Assembly (NCBI RefSeq): GCF_013912375.1
Contig: NZ_JACETV010000005.1
Coordinates: 310,001 to 374,000 of the forward strand
Source: Emticicia sp. BO119
GTDB taxonomy: Bacteria; Bacteroidota; Bacteroidia; Cytophagales; Spirosomataceae
DNA: 64,000 nt
Reading direction: 5' to 3'
Part shown: in pieces, positions 34,784 through 43,692 of the stretch
Layout of the letters: each line of letters opens with the position of its first letter
How positions within the stretch are numbered: the stretch's first letter is position 1
Translations under genes and position numbers: made by a program
The notes under the pieces: generated by a model
What the model saw: the letters and a program-made list of their open reading frames with translations, nothing else
Told to the model about the DNA's origin: nothing
The model's database searches: none

Positions 34784-35241
34784 GAAATTTCGTTTATATA
34801 TAACAAAAATATGAAATTGGTTTAGAATTTGCTTAAGAATCCATGAAATCTGAATATATATTCTTCATTACCGGGTTTATATTTGTTTTTACAGATTCAA
34901 TCTCAATAAAAATATATAATTTATTGAATATCAATCACTTACAAGTAAATTAAAATGGTAAACTCACAGAAAACGCAGAACTATTATTCGTTTCACTGGT
35001 CTTATTAAATACCCGAAGTATATAAAAAATATCAATACTTTGAATTTCGACAACTTATATACCCGTCCGATAAATTTCTTTAAATTCTTCTTGACTGGTA
35101 TTGTTTTTTTTCATAGGTTAGTTCTAAGAAAGTTCTTTGAAAAACCAGATTGATAGATTTAGCTTTGGCAAAAACCAAGGCAATATTTGAATCTATGAAT
35201 TTGAACAGTTAATATATTTTTTAACTTTAAATTAGTGAGTT
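34784..35241. other. AT-rich intergenic region of 458 bp
   Basis: No credible gene. It holds a likely -7 box for the M20 peptidase at 34804-34811 (minus) and a weak plus-strand candidate at 35182-35189 (AATATTTG) about 50 bp before hpf. TTTGGCAAAAACCAA at 35164-35178 has a short dyad. The remaining 300 bp are AT-rich with no repeat I can support. Confidence 0.4.
34804..34811 (-). promoter_or_regulatory. -7 box for the M20 peptidase
   Basis: Reads TATTTTTG on the minus strand, an exact TAnnTTTG match, about 20 bp before the start codon at 34783. Confidence 0.4.
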
Positions 35242-35601
35242 ATGAAGATTCATGTGAATGCAGTCCACTTTGATGCTGACCCAAGACTGGTTGGTTTCAT
35301 TCAAAACAAGTTAAATAAAGTAGAAACCTTTTACGACCGTGTAACAAGCGCTGAAGTGTTTTTGAAATTAGGAAAAGGTGAAAAAAGTAAAGTTCAAAAA
35401 AAATTCGTTGAAGTTAAATTAATTGTTCCGGGCCAGACAATCTTTGTAGAACAAAAAGGAGATACTTTTGAGGAGGCAACAGATTTATTGATTGAAGTGC
35501 TGAAGTCCCAGGTTAAGAAATTTAAAGACAAGAAAAATATAGTTGAACATAAAAAACCTGAATTAGTAGAAACAGAAGAATTGGTAGAAGATGAATATTA
35601 A
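35242..35601 (+). CDS. hpf: Ribosome hibernation-promoting factor, HPF/YfiA family
   Basis: 119 residues. The N-terminal 100 match the RaiA/HPF fold (MKIHVNAVHFDADPRLVGFI, YDRVTSAEVFLKL, DTFEEATDLLIEVLKSQVKKFKDK), which binds the ribosomal small subunit to stop translation in starvation or stationary phase. The C-terminus is acidic and short, without the dimerisation domain of long HPF, so it belongs to the short type. Single gene with its own terminator; tRNA or tuf genes, often neighbours in Bacteroidota, are absent. Confidence 0.92.
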   Translation: MKIHVNAVHFDADPRLVGFIQNKLNKVETFYDRVTSAEVFLKLGKGEKSKVQKKFVEVKLIVPGQTIFVEQKGDTFEEATDLLIEVLKSQVKKFKDKKNIVEHKKPELVETEELVEDEY

Positions 35602-35619
35602 TCAGGTTATCAGATAAGT

Positions 35620-35655
35620 AAAGCGGCAGTTTCGTAAGAGGCTGCTGCTTTTTTT
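35620..35655 (+). terminator. Intrinsic terminator of hpf
   Basis: AGCGGCAG pairs with CTGCTGCT across a 12-nt loop, followed by TTTTTTTG (35649-35656). Confidence 0.8.
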
Positions 35656-35729
35656 GTTACCTACCTTGAAATAAGTTTGGGTATCCTGGTTAAAATCAAG
35701 GCAGTTAGTCAGAAAATTACCTATCGGAT

Positions 35730-37211
35730 TTATTTCAGTTTAAACACCCCTTTCAATGTAACACCATAGATAGCACCATCGCTATCAATTGTCCAGCTTG
35801 GTGTAATGGCGTTTGGATTTTCAATATCCCATTGATTATTGGTACCCAAACCCAGATAGTATTCAGGTATGTTTGTTGTCCAGAGTAAAGTACCTGTTTT
35901 GCCATCAAACCCCTGAAATTTGTTTTCCTTCCAGGTATTATCGTTGTTTAATATGCGTTCACCCACATAAAACACACCACCGGAAGATGCCATCAGTTGC
36001 GCCTTTTGATCTATATGACGACTCCATTCAACACTGCCATCAGCGAGGTTAAAACCCACCAGGCTATGTTCTTTGCCATTTTTTATCTCGGTTACTAAAA
36101 TATTGCAGGCAACCACACGATTAAATATTTCAGTAACCGGATTTGACGCACTGGTTTTAGTTGTCCATAAAATTCGGCCTGTATTAATATCCAGAGCACG
36201 TAATGCACTTGTGTATTGTAGACCATTGTTCTCGGCTCTTATTCTGATAATTACTTTGCCATCAGCCACAATCGGGATGCCATCGTCTGAACGATAAACT
36301 GTATTACCTCTTCTTGCCATATCCGGCTGATCAATGTGCCGCCAGAGAGTCTTACCTGTTTTTAAATCAATAGCATGCAATTGGCGGGTGGGTGGGTCTT
36401 TCTGTTCTTTACTTCTTGCTGTTTGAAACAAAATTCCTCCTGATATGGCAGGTGCGCTAAAAGTAGGTGTATAGAATGGATTGAGCTTGTCTGGCATAGC
36501 GAGGCGGAAATCTTTGTTTTGCCATAAAATATTGCTCATATCTGTACTAAGGGCACTAATATAACTATTCCCTTCACTTGTATTCTGATTGAGTACAGTA
36601 AATACTCCGCCCCTGCCCCTTATAGTTCCTCTTTTTGCAGGAGTAAGTGTACGAACAATCCGGCCTGATTTTACGTCAATTACATAGTGGTCGGTGGGCA
36701 GCCCATCTTCACGAGGATAGATAAGCAGCACTTCCCCGGATGCTAATTCAAAAAAATTCACATACCCCATAGACCCTTTACGATTGCCTGTATTACAGAT
36801 ATTATCTATGCGCCAAACGGTTTTACCAGTATTTTTATCTATTGCCGATAGTCCTGCATTACCATCGTTGTTGCAACTTCCGGTTAGTATCAGGTTACCC
36901 ACTATAAAAGGTGGCCAGACACCCCACCAGCCAGGGTTAATTTCCCATTGTTTTTGCGGAGCAGCCAATATAGGCAGCGCACGAAAAGCCCGACTGTTGC
37001 AGCTTGTTCCATAAGGTGAACTCATTTTAGACCCATCATCACATACTACACATGGAGAGGTATTTCGTAGTCGGGCAATAGCTACCTCACGTGCCGCAGG
37101 TGAATCATCGGGTAACTGTGCTTTCAATGTTATTTGCGACAAAATACCCGATAACAGGAAAGTAAAAAACAGGCCCCGAAAAGTATAAAATTTTTTTTTG
37201 AATCCTTTCAT
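35730..37211 (-). CDS. Exported PQQ-like beta-propeller protein
   Basis: 493 residues with a cationic signal peptide (residues 1-32, ending near TLKAQ). Repeated PQQ-type blades are clear: GLSAIDKNTGKTVWRID, LHAIDLKTGKTLWRH, LRALDINTGRILWTTK, GFNLADGSVEWSRH, FDGKTGTLLWTTN; about seven blades. No catalytic Asp or PQQ Trp-disc residues are obvious and no haem domain follows, so it may be a structural binding protein like BamB rather than a dehydrogenase. Two cysteine pairs (SPCVVC, then TSC; TGSC, NIC) suggest disulphides. Single gene. Confidence 0.82.
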   Translation of the reverse strand: MKGFKKKFYTFRGLFFTFLLSGILSQITLKAQLPDDSPAAREVAIARLRNTSPCVVCDDGSKMSSPYGTSCNSRAFRALPILAAPQKQWEINPGWWGVWPPFIVGNLILTGSCNNDGNAGLSAIDKNTGKTVWRIDNICNTGNRKGSMGYVNFFELASGEVLLIYPREDGLPTDHYVIDVKSGRIVRTLTPAKRGTIRGRGGVFTVLNQNTSEGNSYISALSTDMSNILWQNKDFRLAMPDKLNPFYTPTFSAPAISGGILFQTARSKEQKDPPTRQLHAIDLKTGKTLWRHIDQPDMARRGNTVYRSDDGIPIVADGKVIIRIRAENNGLQYTSALRALDINTGRILWTTKTSASNPVTEIFNRVVACNILVTEIKNGKEHSLVGFNLADGSVEWSRHIDQKAQLMASSGGVFYVGERILNNDNTWKENKFQGFDGKTGTLLWTTNIPEYYLGLGTNNQWDIENPNAITPSWTIDSDGAIYGVTLKGVFKLK

Positions 37212-37577
37212 CTGTATTGACTTCTATTGACAACACTAATCAGCTACTATTATAAATAATAGCTTACTCATTACACAAATATTGCAAAAAATGTTAAAAC
37301 AGGTACCTATAAAGATCAATTTTAATCAGCCTGTCTTGGTAATTCGTTATTTCTTTTATCTATTCACAGAATACATTTTTCTAAATCACTTTCAATTCTT
37401 TATAACCTTTTGTTCTGTTTTGGACAAAGCACCTGCGAGACTATAAAGTGAATACAGGCCACCCGAAAACTTAAAATTTCATCAAACCAATTAATAAAAA
37501 TTTAATCCATGAAATTTCTTATTCCGACAGAATCTATTCATTATCTTGCATAGGATTTTGGTTTATTCCTATTATTT
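37212..37577. other. Intergenic region of 366 bp between divergent genes
   Basis: Contains a perfect CTATTAT-AA-ATAATAG palindrome at 37247-37262 close to the PQQ gene start, and the TTATCTTGCA word at 37541-37550, a possible -7 box for the GT87 operon. The middle is AT-rich without identifiable repeats or reading frames. Confidence 0.35.
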
Positions 37578-38741
37578 ATGAGAAGAAAAAAAGACATTCC
37601 ACGTCTTGTGTGGTTTATCTTGCCCGCAGTTGTGGGATTAATTCATTATTTTCGACCTTCGTACAACAATTACTCCATTTACAAGGGTGTATTCTATCAT
37701 CTTATTGCCCAAACCAATCTCTATAGTCTTTACCCAAACGAGTATTTCGATAGCAACCATTACGGCCCGTTTTTCGGCCTGATTGTAATGCCTTTTGCAG
37801 CCTTGCCCGACTACATCGGTTTAGTATTATGGACAACCTTTCATGCCTTTGTTCTTTACAAAGCATTTAAAACCCTTCCACTAAAAGATGCCAACCTCTG
37901 GATAGTACTCATGATCTGTATTGTTGACCTGAATACCTCTTCGCATAACGTACAGGTAAATCCGAGCATCGGCGCATTGATTATTCTCTCCTGGTATTTT
38001 GTAAAAGAAGAAAAAGACTTCTGGGCACCGTTATTTGTTATGATAGGTACTTTTGTGAAACTCTACGGCATTGTAGGTCTGGTTTTCTGGCTCTTTTCAA
38101 AACATAAATTCAAATATATTTATTCATCGGCATTCTGGGCGATAATATTGTTTGTATTGCCCATGCTAATCAGTTCTCCGACATTTGTATTGCAATCTTA
38201 TGCAGACTGGTATCATAGTCTGATTGAGAAAAACCTTTCTAATCAGACCGGAAGCCAGGGCATTGGCAGCTACCAGGATGTGTCTATGATGGGCTTGTTC
38301 AGACGTGTAGGTGGACTAAACCTTTCTAACGCAACGTTTATTATCCCGGGTCTTGTTTTACAACTGGCGCCTTTACTAAGGAATAACTATTATAACAATA
38401 TCATTTTCCAGCTACGATACCTGGCTACTCTCCTGATTTTCGTAGTAATCTTTTCTTCTTCTTCCGAATCCTCTACGTATATAGTAGCCGTTTCGGGGGT
38501 TGCTATCTGGTTTATTACACAAGATTATCCCATTAAGCGTTGGGTATGGGCATTGTTTGGTGCAGTACTCATATTTACCTCGCTTTCAGCCTCTGACCTT
38601 TTTCCATCTCATATACGGCACCTGTTCATCATCTATTCTATCAAGGCATTTCCTTGTTGTATTTTATGGTTTGGGTGCATTTACCAATTACTAACCGACA
38701 AACACTCCCTAACCGACAAAAAATGGATATTTCAAGATTAA
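37578..38741 (+). CDS. GT87 (DUF2029) family polyprenol-linked glycosyltransferase
   Basis: 387 residues with about ten predicted membrane helices. GT87 enzymes (GT-C fold, for example mycobacterial PimE) transfer a sugar from a polyprenyl phosphate to an acceptor on the outer side of the inner membrane. The loop between the first two helices (RPSYNNYSIYKGVFYHLI, SLYPNEYFDSNHYGPFF) holds the Asp/Tyr/His-rich face where GT-C enzymes place their catalytic acid. The gene overlaps the GT2 gene by 19 bp and is first of a three-gene operon. Family call from the loop and helix layout; moderate certainty. Confidence 0.8.
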   Translation: MRRKKDIPRLVWFILPAVVGLIHYFRPSYNNYSIYKGVFYHLIAQTNLYSLYPNEYFDSNHYGPFFGLIVMPFAALPDYIGLVLWTTFHAFVLYKAFKTLPLKDANLWIVLMICIVDLNTSSHNVQVNPSIGALIILSWYFVKEEKDFWAPLFVMIGTFVKLYGIVGLVFWLFSKHKFKYIYSSAFWAIILFVLPMLISSPTFVLQSYADWYHSLIEKNLSNQTGSQGIGSYQDVSMMGLFRRVGGLNLSNATFIIPGLVLQLAPLLRNNYYNNIIFQLRYLATLLIFVVIFSSSSESSTYIVAVSGVAIWFITQDYPIKRWVWALFGAVLIFTSLSASDLFPSHIRHLFIIYSIKAFPCCILWFGCIYQLLTDKHSLTDKKWIFQD

Positions 38742-39682
38742 AAATCTGTATTCTGTCAGCTGCCTATAACGAAAACGAAAATATCCTCGTTTTCTATAAT
38801 ACTGTAAAAAATGTCATAGACAAGCTGCCCTATTCTTTTGAGTTCTGCTTCGTAAACGATGGTAGTACTGACGGTACGCTACGCGTTATCCGAAATCTGG
38901 CCAGAGAAGACCATATGGTAAAATACCTGTCTTTTTCAAGAAATTTCGGTCAACAAGTAGCATTGAAAGCAGGTATCGATTCGATTGATGCTGATGCTAT
39001 TATTATGATGGATAGTGACCTGCAACATCCTCCTTCGATGATACCGGTACTGATTGAAACATGGCTACAGAAGCGTGTCAACATCGTGAATACGCTTCGG
39101 GAAGAAGACCGGGATTTATCCTGGTTTAAAAAGCAATCAAGCCAATGGTTCTATAAAATCATCAACAACCTGAGTAACCTGTCGTTAGAACCCGGACAGG
39201 CAGATTTTCGGCTGATAGACAGACAGGTAGCACAAACCCTGAAAAACTCAAAAGAACAGGATGTTTTTCTGCGCGGAATGATTCAATGGATCGGGTTTAA
39301 ACAAATCAATTTACCTTACAAACCACATAAACGTTTTTCGGGTGAAAGTAAATATACCCTTTCGAAGATGATAAAACTGGCATTGGCAGGTATTACTTCT
39401 TTCAGCGTAAAACCGCTTCATGGGGCTATTTATGCAGGGCTTCTGATTGCCCTTTCTTCTTTTTTCTATCTACCTTATGTACTTTACAGTTATTTTAGCG
39501 GCGATGCCGTTGATGGCTGGAGCTCGGTAATCATCACTATTGCCTTTTTTGGTGGACTCAATTTATTTATTTTAGGAATCATAGGGTTGTATATCGGCAA
39601 AATACTTATTCAGAATAAAGAACGCCCGCTATACATTGTTCAGGAACATAATATTTATGAAAACAGCTATTCTCAGTTTTGA
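38723..39682 (+). CDS. GT2 polyprenyl-phosphate glycosyltransferase (ArnC/GtrB-like)
   Basis: 319 residues from ATG 38723, which overlaps the GT87 stop by 19 bp. Residues 1-230 are a GT-A domain: LSAAYNENENI, VNDGSTDGT (nucleotide binding) and MDSDLQHPP (DxD metal site), then QADFRLIDR. Two C-terminal helices (about 237-260 and 272-297) are followed by NKERPLYIVQE. This is the build of GtrB, ArnC and dolichyl-phosphate mannose synthases, which load a sugar on a polyprenyl phosphate at the cytoplasmic face. It provides the donor that a GT-C enzyme such as the upstream GT87 would use. Confidence 0.92.
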   Translation: MDISRLKICILSAAYNENENILVFYNTVKNVIDKLPYSFEFCFVNDGSTDGTLRVIRNLAREDHMVKYLSFSRNFGQQVALKAGIDSIDADAIIMMDSDLQHPPSMIPVLIETWLQKRVNIVNTLREEDRDLSWFKKQSSQWFYKIINNLSNLSLEPGQADFRLIDRQVAQTLKNSKEQDVFLRGMIQWIGFKQINLPYKPHKRFSGESKYTLSKMIKLALAGITSFSVKPLHGAIYAGLLIALSSFFYLPYVLYSYFSGDAVDGWSSVIITIAFFGGLNLFILGIIGLYIGKILIQNKERPLYIVQEHNIYENSYSQF

Positions 39683-40469
39683 TGTAGAAGAATTTGATAT
39701 GCCTTTTGAATACGGCGGTAAGCCCTCCATGGAAGAGCAGATTGCTACCTCAGTCACTGGTTTGAAGAGTGTACTTTCAATATTGGAAAAATACGAAGCA
39801 ACGGCAACTTTTTATTGTACAGGAGTTTTTGCCCTGTCTCAAAGAGATAGAATCAGGGCAGTCAGCCAGATACATGAGGTTGCCTCACACAATTATTACC
39901 ATTCGAGCCACATGACAGAAGACTTACAAGCCTCTAAACAGGTTTTAGAAGATATTACCCAAAAAGATGTAAGAGGCTTCAGAATGCCTCGCATGGCACC
40001 AGTTTCAGACGCAGATTTGTTGGCCGCAGGTTATATTTATAACGCCTCTTACAATCCTACTTACCTGCCTGGCAGATATGATTACAGGCATATTCCGAGA
40101 TCTGTCTTTCAGCAGAACGGACTCATTCATGTACCGGCCTCTGTTTCACCTAAATGGCGGTTACCCTTATTCTGGATAGCTTTTCATAATTATCCGCTAT
40201 CTTATTTTTTTTATTTATGCAAAAAAGTAGCCGAAGCAGACGGCTACCTCCATTTGTATTTCCACCCCTGGGAATTTACCGATTATACTGATTTGCCTAA
40301 CGGGGCAAAGTATCCTTTTTATTTACATAGAAATAATGGGCACAAAATGCAGGAGAGGTTCAATTTATTGATGGCATTTCTACAACGTGAAGGTTTTGTG
40401 TTCAGAACCACTTCCTGGTTGATAGAGCAACCTTATCTGTTTCCTGAACGAGCATTAAAAAACGCATAG
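39657..40469 (+). CDS. Polysaccharide deacetylase (NodB fold)
   Basis: 270 residues from ATG 39657, overlapping the GT2 gene by 26 bp. The NodB motifs are present in the DVE variant: D9 in SFDVEEFDMP and metal ligands H78 and H82 in SHNYYH, then RGFRMPRMA and the LYFHPWEF motif found in the exopolysaccharide-type deacetylases. No signal peptide, so it likely works at the cytoplasmic side. Its overlap with GT2 suggests it deacetylates the sugar on the polyprenyl carrier. That substrate is inferred from context only. Confidence 0.88.
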   Translation: MKTAILSFDVEEFDMPFEYGGKPSMEEQIATSVTGLKSVLSILEKYEATATFYCTGVFALSQRDRIRAVSQIHEVASHNYYHSSHMTEDLQASKQVLEDITQKDVRGFRMPRMAPVSDADLLAAGYIYNASYNPTYLPGRYDYRHIPRSVFQQNGLIHVPASVSPKWRLPLFWIAFHNYPLSYFFYLCKKVAEADGYLHLYFHPWEFTDYTDLPNGAKYPFYLHRNNGHKMQERFNLLMAFLQREGFVFRTTSWLIEQPYLFPERALKNA

Positions 40470-40484
40470 GCTTAGCCTATGCGT
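40462..40484. terminator. Palindrome containing both stop codons of convergent genes
   Basis: ACGCATAGGC (40462-40471) pairs with GCCTATGCGT (40475-40484) around a 3-nt loop. The deacetylase TAG (40467-40469) and the thioesterase TAG (40477-40479, minus) both lie in it; the coding regions are 7 bp apart. Likely a bidirectional terminator; no long T-run. Confidence 0.7.
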
Positions 40485-40998
40485 CGAGTTTAAATATCTC
40501 TTTCAGTTCCTGTGCTTCTTCGGGCTTCATTCTTCCTGCCAATACCAGTCTTAACTGTCGGCGGCGCAAAGCTCCGGCATATAACTCTTTTTCTTCGGCT
40601 GTTTCAGGTTCAACCGCAGGCACTTCAATTGGTCGGCCTGTCTGGTCAACAGCTACGAAAGTCATAAAAGCCTTGTTGGTGTAAATTTTTGTTCCTGCCG
40701 GAATATTCTCGGCCCAAACATCAATACCTACTTCAAGAGAGGAATTGAATGCTCTGGTTACTTTGGCCTGTAAGGTAATAACCGACCCTAAAGGGATGGC
40801 TTCTTTGAAAGAAACATTATCAACCGAGGCGGTCACAACAATACGATTACAGTGTTTCTGGGCAGCAATAGCTCCTGCTATGTCTAACAATCTCATCAGG
40901 TTTCCCCCCATCAGATTCCCCAATGTATTGGTATCATTCGGAAAAACCATCTCGGTCATTACTGTAAGTGATTCTTGTGCTTTTCTGGTTTTTGGCAT
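40477..40998 (-). CDS. Acyl-CoA thioesterase, hotdog fold
   Basis: 173 residues. The core TEMVFPNDTNTLGNLMGGNLMRLLDIAG is the YciA/BFIT-type hotdog motif, whose Asn/Asp residues are catalytic, and SVDNVSFKEAIPLGSVITLQA is the second conserved strand pair. Family enzymes hydrolyse acyl-CoA in the cytoplasm. The C-terminal 35 residues (LYAGALRRRQLRLVLAG, then KPEEAQELKEIF) form a charged helical tail not present in E. coli YciA. It lies 45 bp after the methyltransferase gene on the same strand. Confidence 0.88.
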   Translation of the reverse strand: MPKTRKAQESLTVMTEMVFPNDTNTLGNLMGGNLMRLLDIAGAIAAQKHCNRIVVTASVDNVSFKEAIPLGSVITLQAKVTRAFNSSLEVGIDVWAENIPAGTKIYTNKAFMTFVAVDQTGRPIEVPAVEPETAEEKELYAGALRRRQLRLVLAGRMKPEEAQELKEIFKLDA

Positions 40999-41043
40999 AA
41001 AATTATGATTCGGATATGTTTGTTGATTAATATACGCTGATAA

Positions 41044-41640
41044 TTACCATTTCGGGTCGAGCCGGATAAACAATTCGTTTCCTGCACGGGGCGGAATAGA
41101 GTTGGTGCATCGCTCAAAAATAACAGGTCGGAAATAGGGTTTAAACATCGTCAGATACTCTTCTTTCGAGCCGCCAAACGGTGGGCCGCCATCAAACGGG
41201 AAATCAAAAATAACCCCTACTAACTTACCTCCAGGTTTTAACAGATTATACATTTGTTCTACATACCTTGGCCTTAAAGATGGGTCAAGAGCTGATAAAA
41301 AAGTTTGTTCAATAATCAGATCGTATTGCCCCTGATGAAAGAAGAAATCCTGATGAATTACGTGACAGGTGCCATTTTCGATGTAAAATTGTAAATTTTC
41401 CTGCAAACGTTCTACTAAAACCGCCGAAATATCAATCAGGGTAATATCTGTAAAGCCATGCCGGAGCAGATATTCGGCTTCGTAGGAATTCCCACAACCC
41501 GGAATCAGGATAGAAACAGACTTATCTTCTAATTGGTCGAAATACTCTTTCAATGGTGTAGATATATATCCGATATCCCACCCCGTCTGTCCGCTTTCAT
41601 AGCGTTGGCTCCAGTAATCATCATTCAACAAAGTGCTCAT
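41044..41640 (-). CDS. TPMT-like class I SAM-dependent methyltransferase
   Basis: 198 residues. GWDIGYISTPLKEYF is the typical opening of the thiopurine/halide methyltransferase family, and SILIPGCGNSYEAEYL is the SAM-binding glycine loop (motif I), followed by ITLIDIS (acidic residue binding the ribose) and YDLIIEQTFLSALDP. Family members methylate thiols, halides or tellurite. The substrate is not decided by the sequence. No membrane segments. It precedes the thioesterase gene and may share a transcript. Confidence 0.85.
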   Translation of the reverse strand: MSTLLNDDYWSQRYESGQTGWDIGYISTPLKEYFDQLEDKSVSILIPGCGNSYEAEYLLRHGFTDITLIDISAVLVERLQENLQFYIENGTCHVIHQDFFFHQGQYDLIIEQTFLSALDPSLRPRYVEQMYNLLKPGGKLVGVIFDFPFDGGPPFGGSKEEYLTMFKPYFRPVIFERCTNSIPPRAGNELFIRLDPKW

Positions 41641-41743
41641 CTGCTTTTTATTTTTTAGATTATGAACCGTAAATTGCAGGTAAATGTTAGCACATCACAC
41701 CATCAATCAGCAAATTTAATTCCGATACAAATATATTTATAAA

Positions 41744-42226
41744 ATGAAAGCTATTGCCGATTACCTACGCCAGACTATATATGAGGTCTTACCAGCCCTA
41801 CAAGCTATTTCAGATGAAGATGCCAGCATTAAACCTCTACCTCAGAAATGGTCGAAAAAAGAGATTTTAGGACACCTTATTGACTCTGCTACGAACAACC
41901 ACCATAAGTTTGTGAGAACAATGGCACAACCACATATGGAGTTTGTTGGCTATGCACAGGATTTCTGGGTAGCCGGGCAATATTATAATAGTAGAAATTG
42001 GGAGGAAATTGTTACTTTCTGGCATGTCTATAATTTACATCTTGCTCACATCATTGAATCGGTGAATCCGGCATATCTGCAAAATACGATAAGCATTAGC
42101 GGAAGCAAGCCTTTTACTCTGGCATTTATTATGGAAGATTATGTAGAACATATGAAACACCATTTACGGGTGATTCTGCCCGAAGCCAACATTACAAGCA
42201 AGTTCCAGAATGTATATAACGCTTAA
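41744..42226 (+). CDS. DinB family protein
   Basis: 160 residues, all-helical four-helix bundle. The metal-binding His pattern of the DinB/YfiT fold is visible: H in KKEILGHLIDSATNNHH and HMKHH near the C-terminus, with a Trp-rich middle (AQDFWVAGQYYNSRNWEEIVTFW). Such proteins are thiol transferases or of unknown role; many are stress-induced. Next gene starts 13 bp downstream. Confidence 0.85.
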   Translation: MKAIADYLRQTIYEVLPALQAISDEDASIKPLPQKWSKKEILGHLIDSATNNHHKFVRTMAQPHMEFVGYAQDFWVAGQYYNSRNWEEIVTFWHVYNLHLAHIIESVNPAYLQNTISISGSKPFTLAFIMEDYVEHMKHHLRVILPEANITSKFQNVYNA

Positions 42227-42239
42227 CTCAATCGTATTT

Positions 42240-42728
42240 ATGAACACGCAACTAAATAAAGAAGTACTCATTAAGGCCAGAGAACTAAAAAGCGAAGAAG
42301 ACTTTAAGGTATTTGAAGATATAGCCAACCTTGCAAGCCAAGGATTTTTAACGATTGAAGATTTTGACACTTTATGCAATGGTTTCTTTGATGATACCGA
42401 GGATTTTGATTTTTTGTCAGAAGGGCTAACCGAGTGTCTCAATCAAATCATGGGAGATTATCCTGTAGAGATTTTTGCAGAGAAATTAGTAAATGCTGTT
42501 GAAATATTTAATCCTCATGCGCTATTGAGTTATGGTTTTATTCTATCTCAATGGTTTATTGACGAAGAAAAGAGGAATCTTCTATGTAGATATATCAACA
42601 CTAAAAATGAGGATATAAAAGAACTATGCAGAAAAGTACTGACTGAGCAAATGAAATTTTATAACAATTATGATGGGCTTGGCTATATGGCAGGTAGTGC
42701 AAATAAGGTATTGCAGGGCATAAAATAA
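42240..42728 (+). CDS. Helical hypothetical protein
   Basis: 162 residues from ATG 42240, 13 bp after the DinB stop. Acidic and helix-rich, with TIEDFDTLCNGFFDDTEDFDF and FNPHALLSYGFILSQWFIDEEKR. No signal peptide or known motif. The late ALLSYGFILSQW helix resembles HEAT-like immunity proteins, but I cannot assign a family. A hairpin terminator follows. Confidence 0.6.
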   Translation: MNTQLNKEVLIKARELKSEEDFKVFEDIANLASQGFLTIEDFDTLCNGFFDDTEDFDFLSEGLTECLNQIMGDYPVEIFAEKLVNAVEIFNPHALLSYGFILSQWFIDEEKRNLLCRYINTKNEDIKELCRKVLTEQMKFYNNYDGLGYMAGSANKVLQGIK

Positions 42729-42733
42729 GTCAG

Positions 42734-42769
42734 TAACTATAGCATGGATACGAAGCCATGCTATAGTTA
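42734..42769. terminator. Hairpin between convergent genes
   Basis: TAACTATAGCATGG (42734-42747) pairs perfectly with CCATGCTATAGTTA (42756-42769), 8-nt loop. No T-run, so probably a bidirectional block or a Rho-assisted site. Confidence 0.6.
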
Positions 42770-42778
42770 ACCCCAGTC

Positions 42779-43669
42779 TCAATGATCATAACTTGCCACT
42801 CTGGTAATTTTCCAGACCCCATTTTTCTTTTGCCAGATGTGCAGAAATTTAAAGGTTCCGCAATCATCCTGTCCGTTTTCCTTATGACAAAAGGTATGTG
42901 CTGCTACCTGCATAGCACCATAATCTTTCACAGGATACACCTCCATACTTCCTTCTACCAGTTCCCGATGAAGCCCATTATTATTCCCAAAGATGATTTT
43001 GAATGACTCTATATTTTGTGCATAATTGGTAAGCCCACCCTTATCATGATAAAACTCAAGGCTTTCGTCAAAAATATTTTTGATAGTCACGCTATCGCGA
43101 TTATTAAAAGCATTGAATAATACACTATCCATATGGGCAATTTCATTGTAGAGCGTATTCCCTTCTGTTCTTGAAGCAAACTTTGTATTTACCAGAAAAT
43201 CCAGTTCCTGTGTCATTTTCCATTCGCCTTTCTGCTTTTGCCAAACTCGTGAGAATTTCGATTCTTCTACCAGTTTATCCTGCATATAAAAGCGTTGCAC
43301 GCCATTCTGGAGTGTTTTTTCTTCATTCACGTGAATTACCTGCAAACTGCCTTTTACTATCTGTCTTTTCAGCTTTATGCCTTTATCACAGAAATTCTTT
43401 TGTAAACTGGTTTTAAAATCTGTAAATGACTCGCTACTGGTTTCTCCAAAATAACCCTTATCCTGATAGAACATAAAGTCTTTGCTTAGTATTTTATCTA
43501 TTTTATTCAAATCGCAATCAAATATAGCTTTGAACAGAAGACTATCTTTTTGAGCTAATTCATTGAAAATAGTCTGTGATTTGGTATTTGACTGTGCCTG
43601 CAACTTTGCTAAAGGCACGAAAAGATTGAGTAGGCAGATACCTGCCAGTAAGATATTTTGCTTTTTCAT
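42779..43669 (-). CDS. Exported protein with two DUF4440/SnoaL-like domains
   Basis: 296 residues with a signal peptide (ILLAGICLLNLFVPLAKLQAQ). Two copies of the same NTF2-like fold: residues about 34-160 (ELAQKDSLLFKAIFDCDLNKIDKIL; end VWQKQKGEWKMTQEL) and 172-296 (EIAHMDSVLFNAFNNRDSVTIKNIF; end IWQKKNGVWKITRV). Single-domain DUF4440 proteins carry small ligand-binding or enzyme functions; the duplicate form and its signal suggest a periplasmic binding role. No substrate evidence. Confidence 0.8.
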   Translation of the reverse strand: MKKQNILLAGICLLNLFVPLAKLQAQSNTKSQTIFNELAQKDSLLFKAIFDCDLNKIDKILSKDFMFYQDKGYFGETSSESFTDFKTSLQKNFCDKGIKLKRQIVKGSLQVIHVNEEKTLQNGVQRFYMQDKLVEESKFSRVWQKQKGEWKMTQELDFLVNTKFASRTEGNTLYNEIAHMDSVLFNAFNNRDSVTIKNIFDESLEFYHDKGGLTNYAQNIESFKIIFGNNNGLHRELVEGSMEVYPVKDYGAMQVAAHTFCHKENGQDDCGTFKFLHIWQKKNGVWKITRVASYDH

Positions 43670-43692
43670 TGTATAATTTTGTCTGTTAAAAT

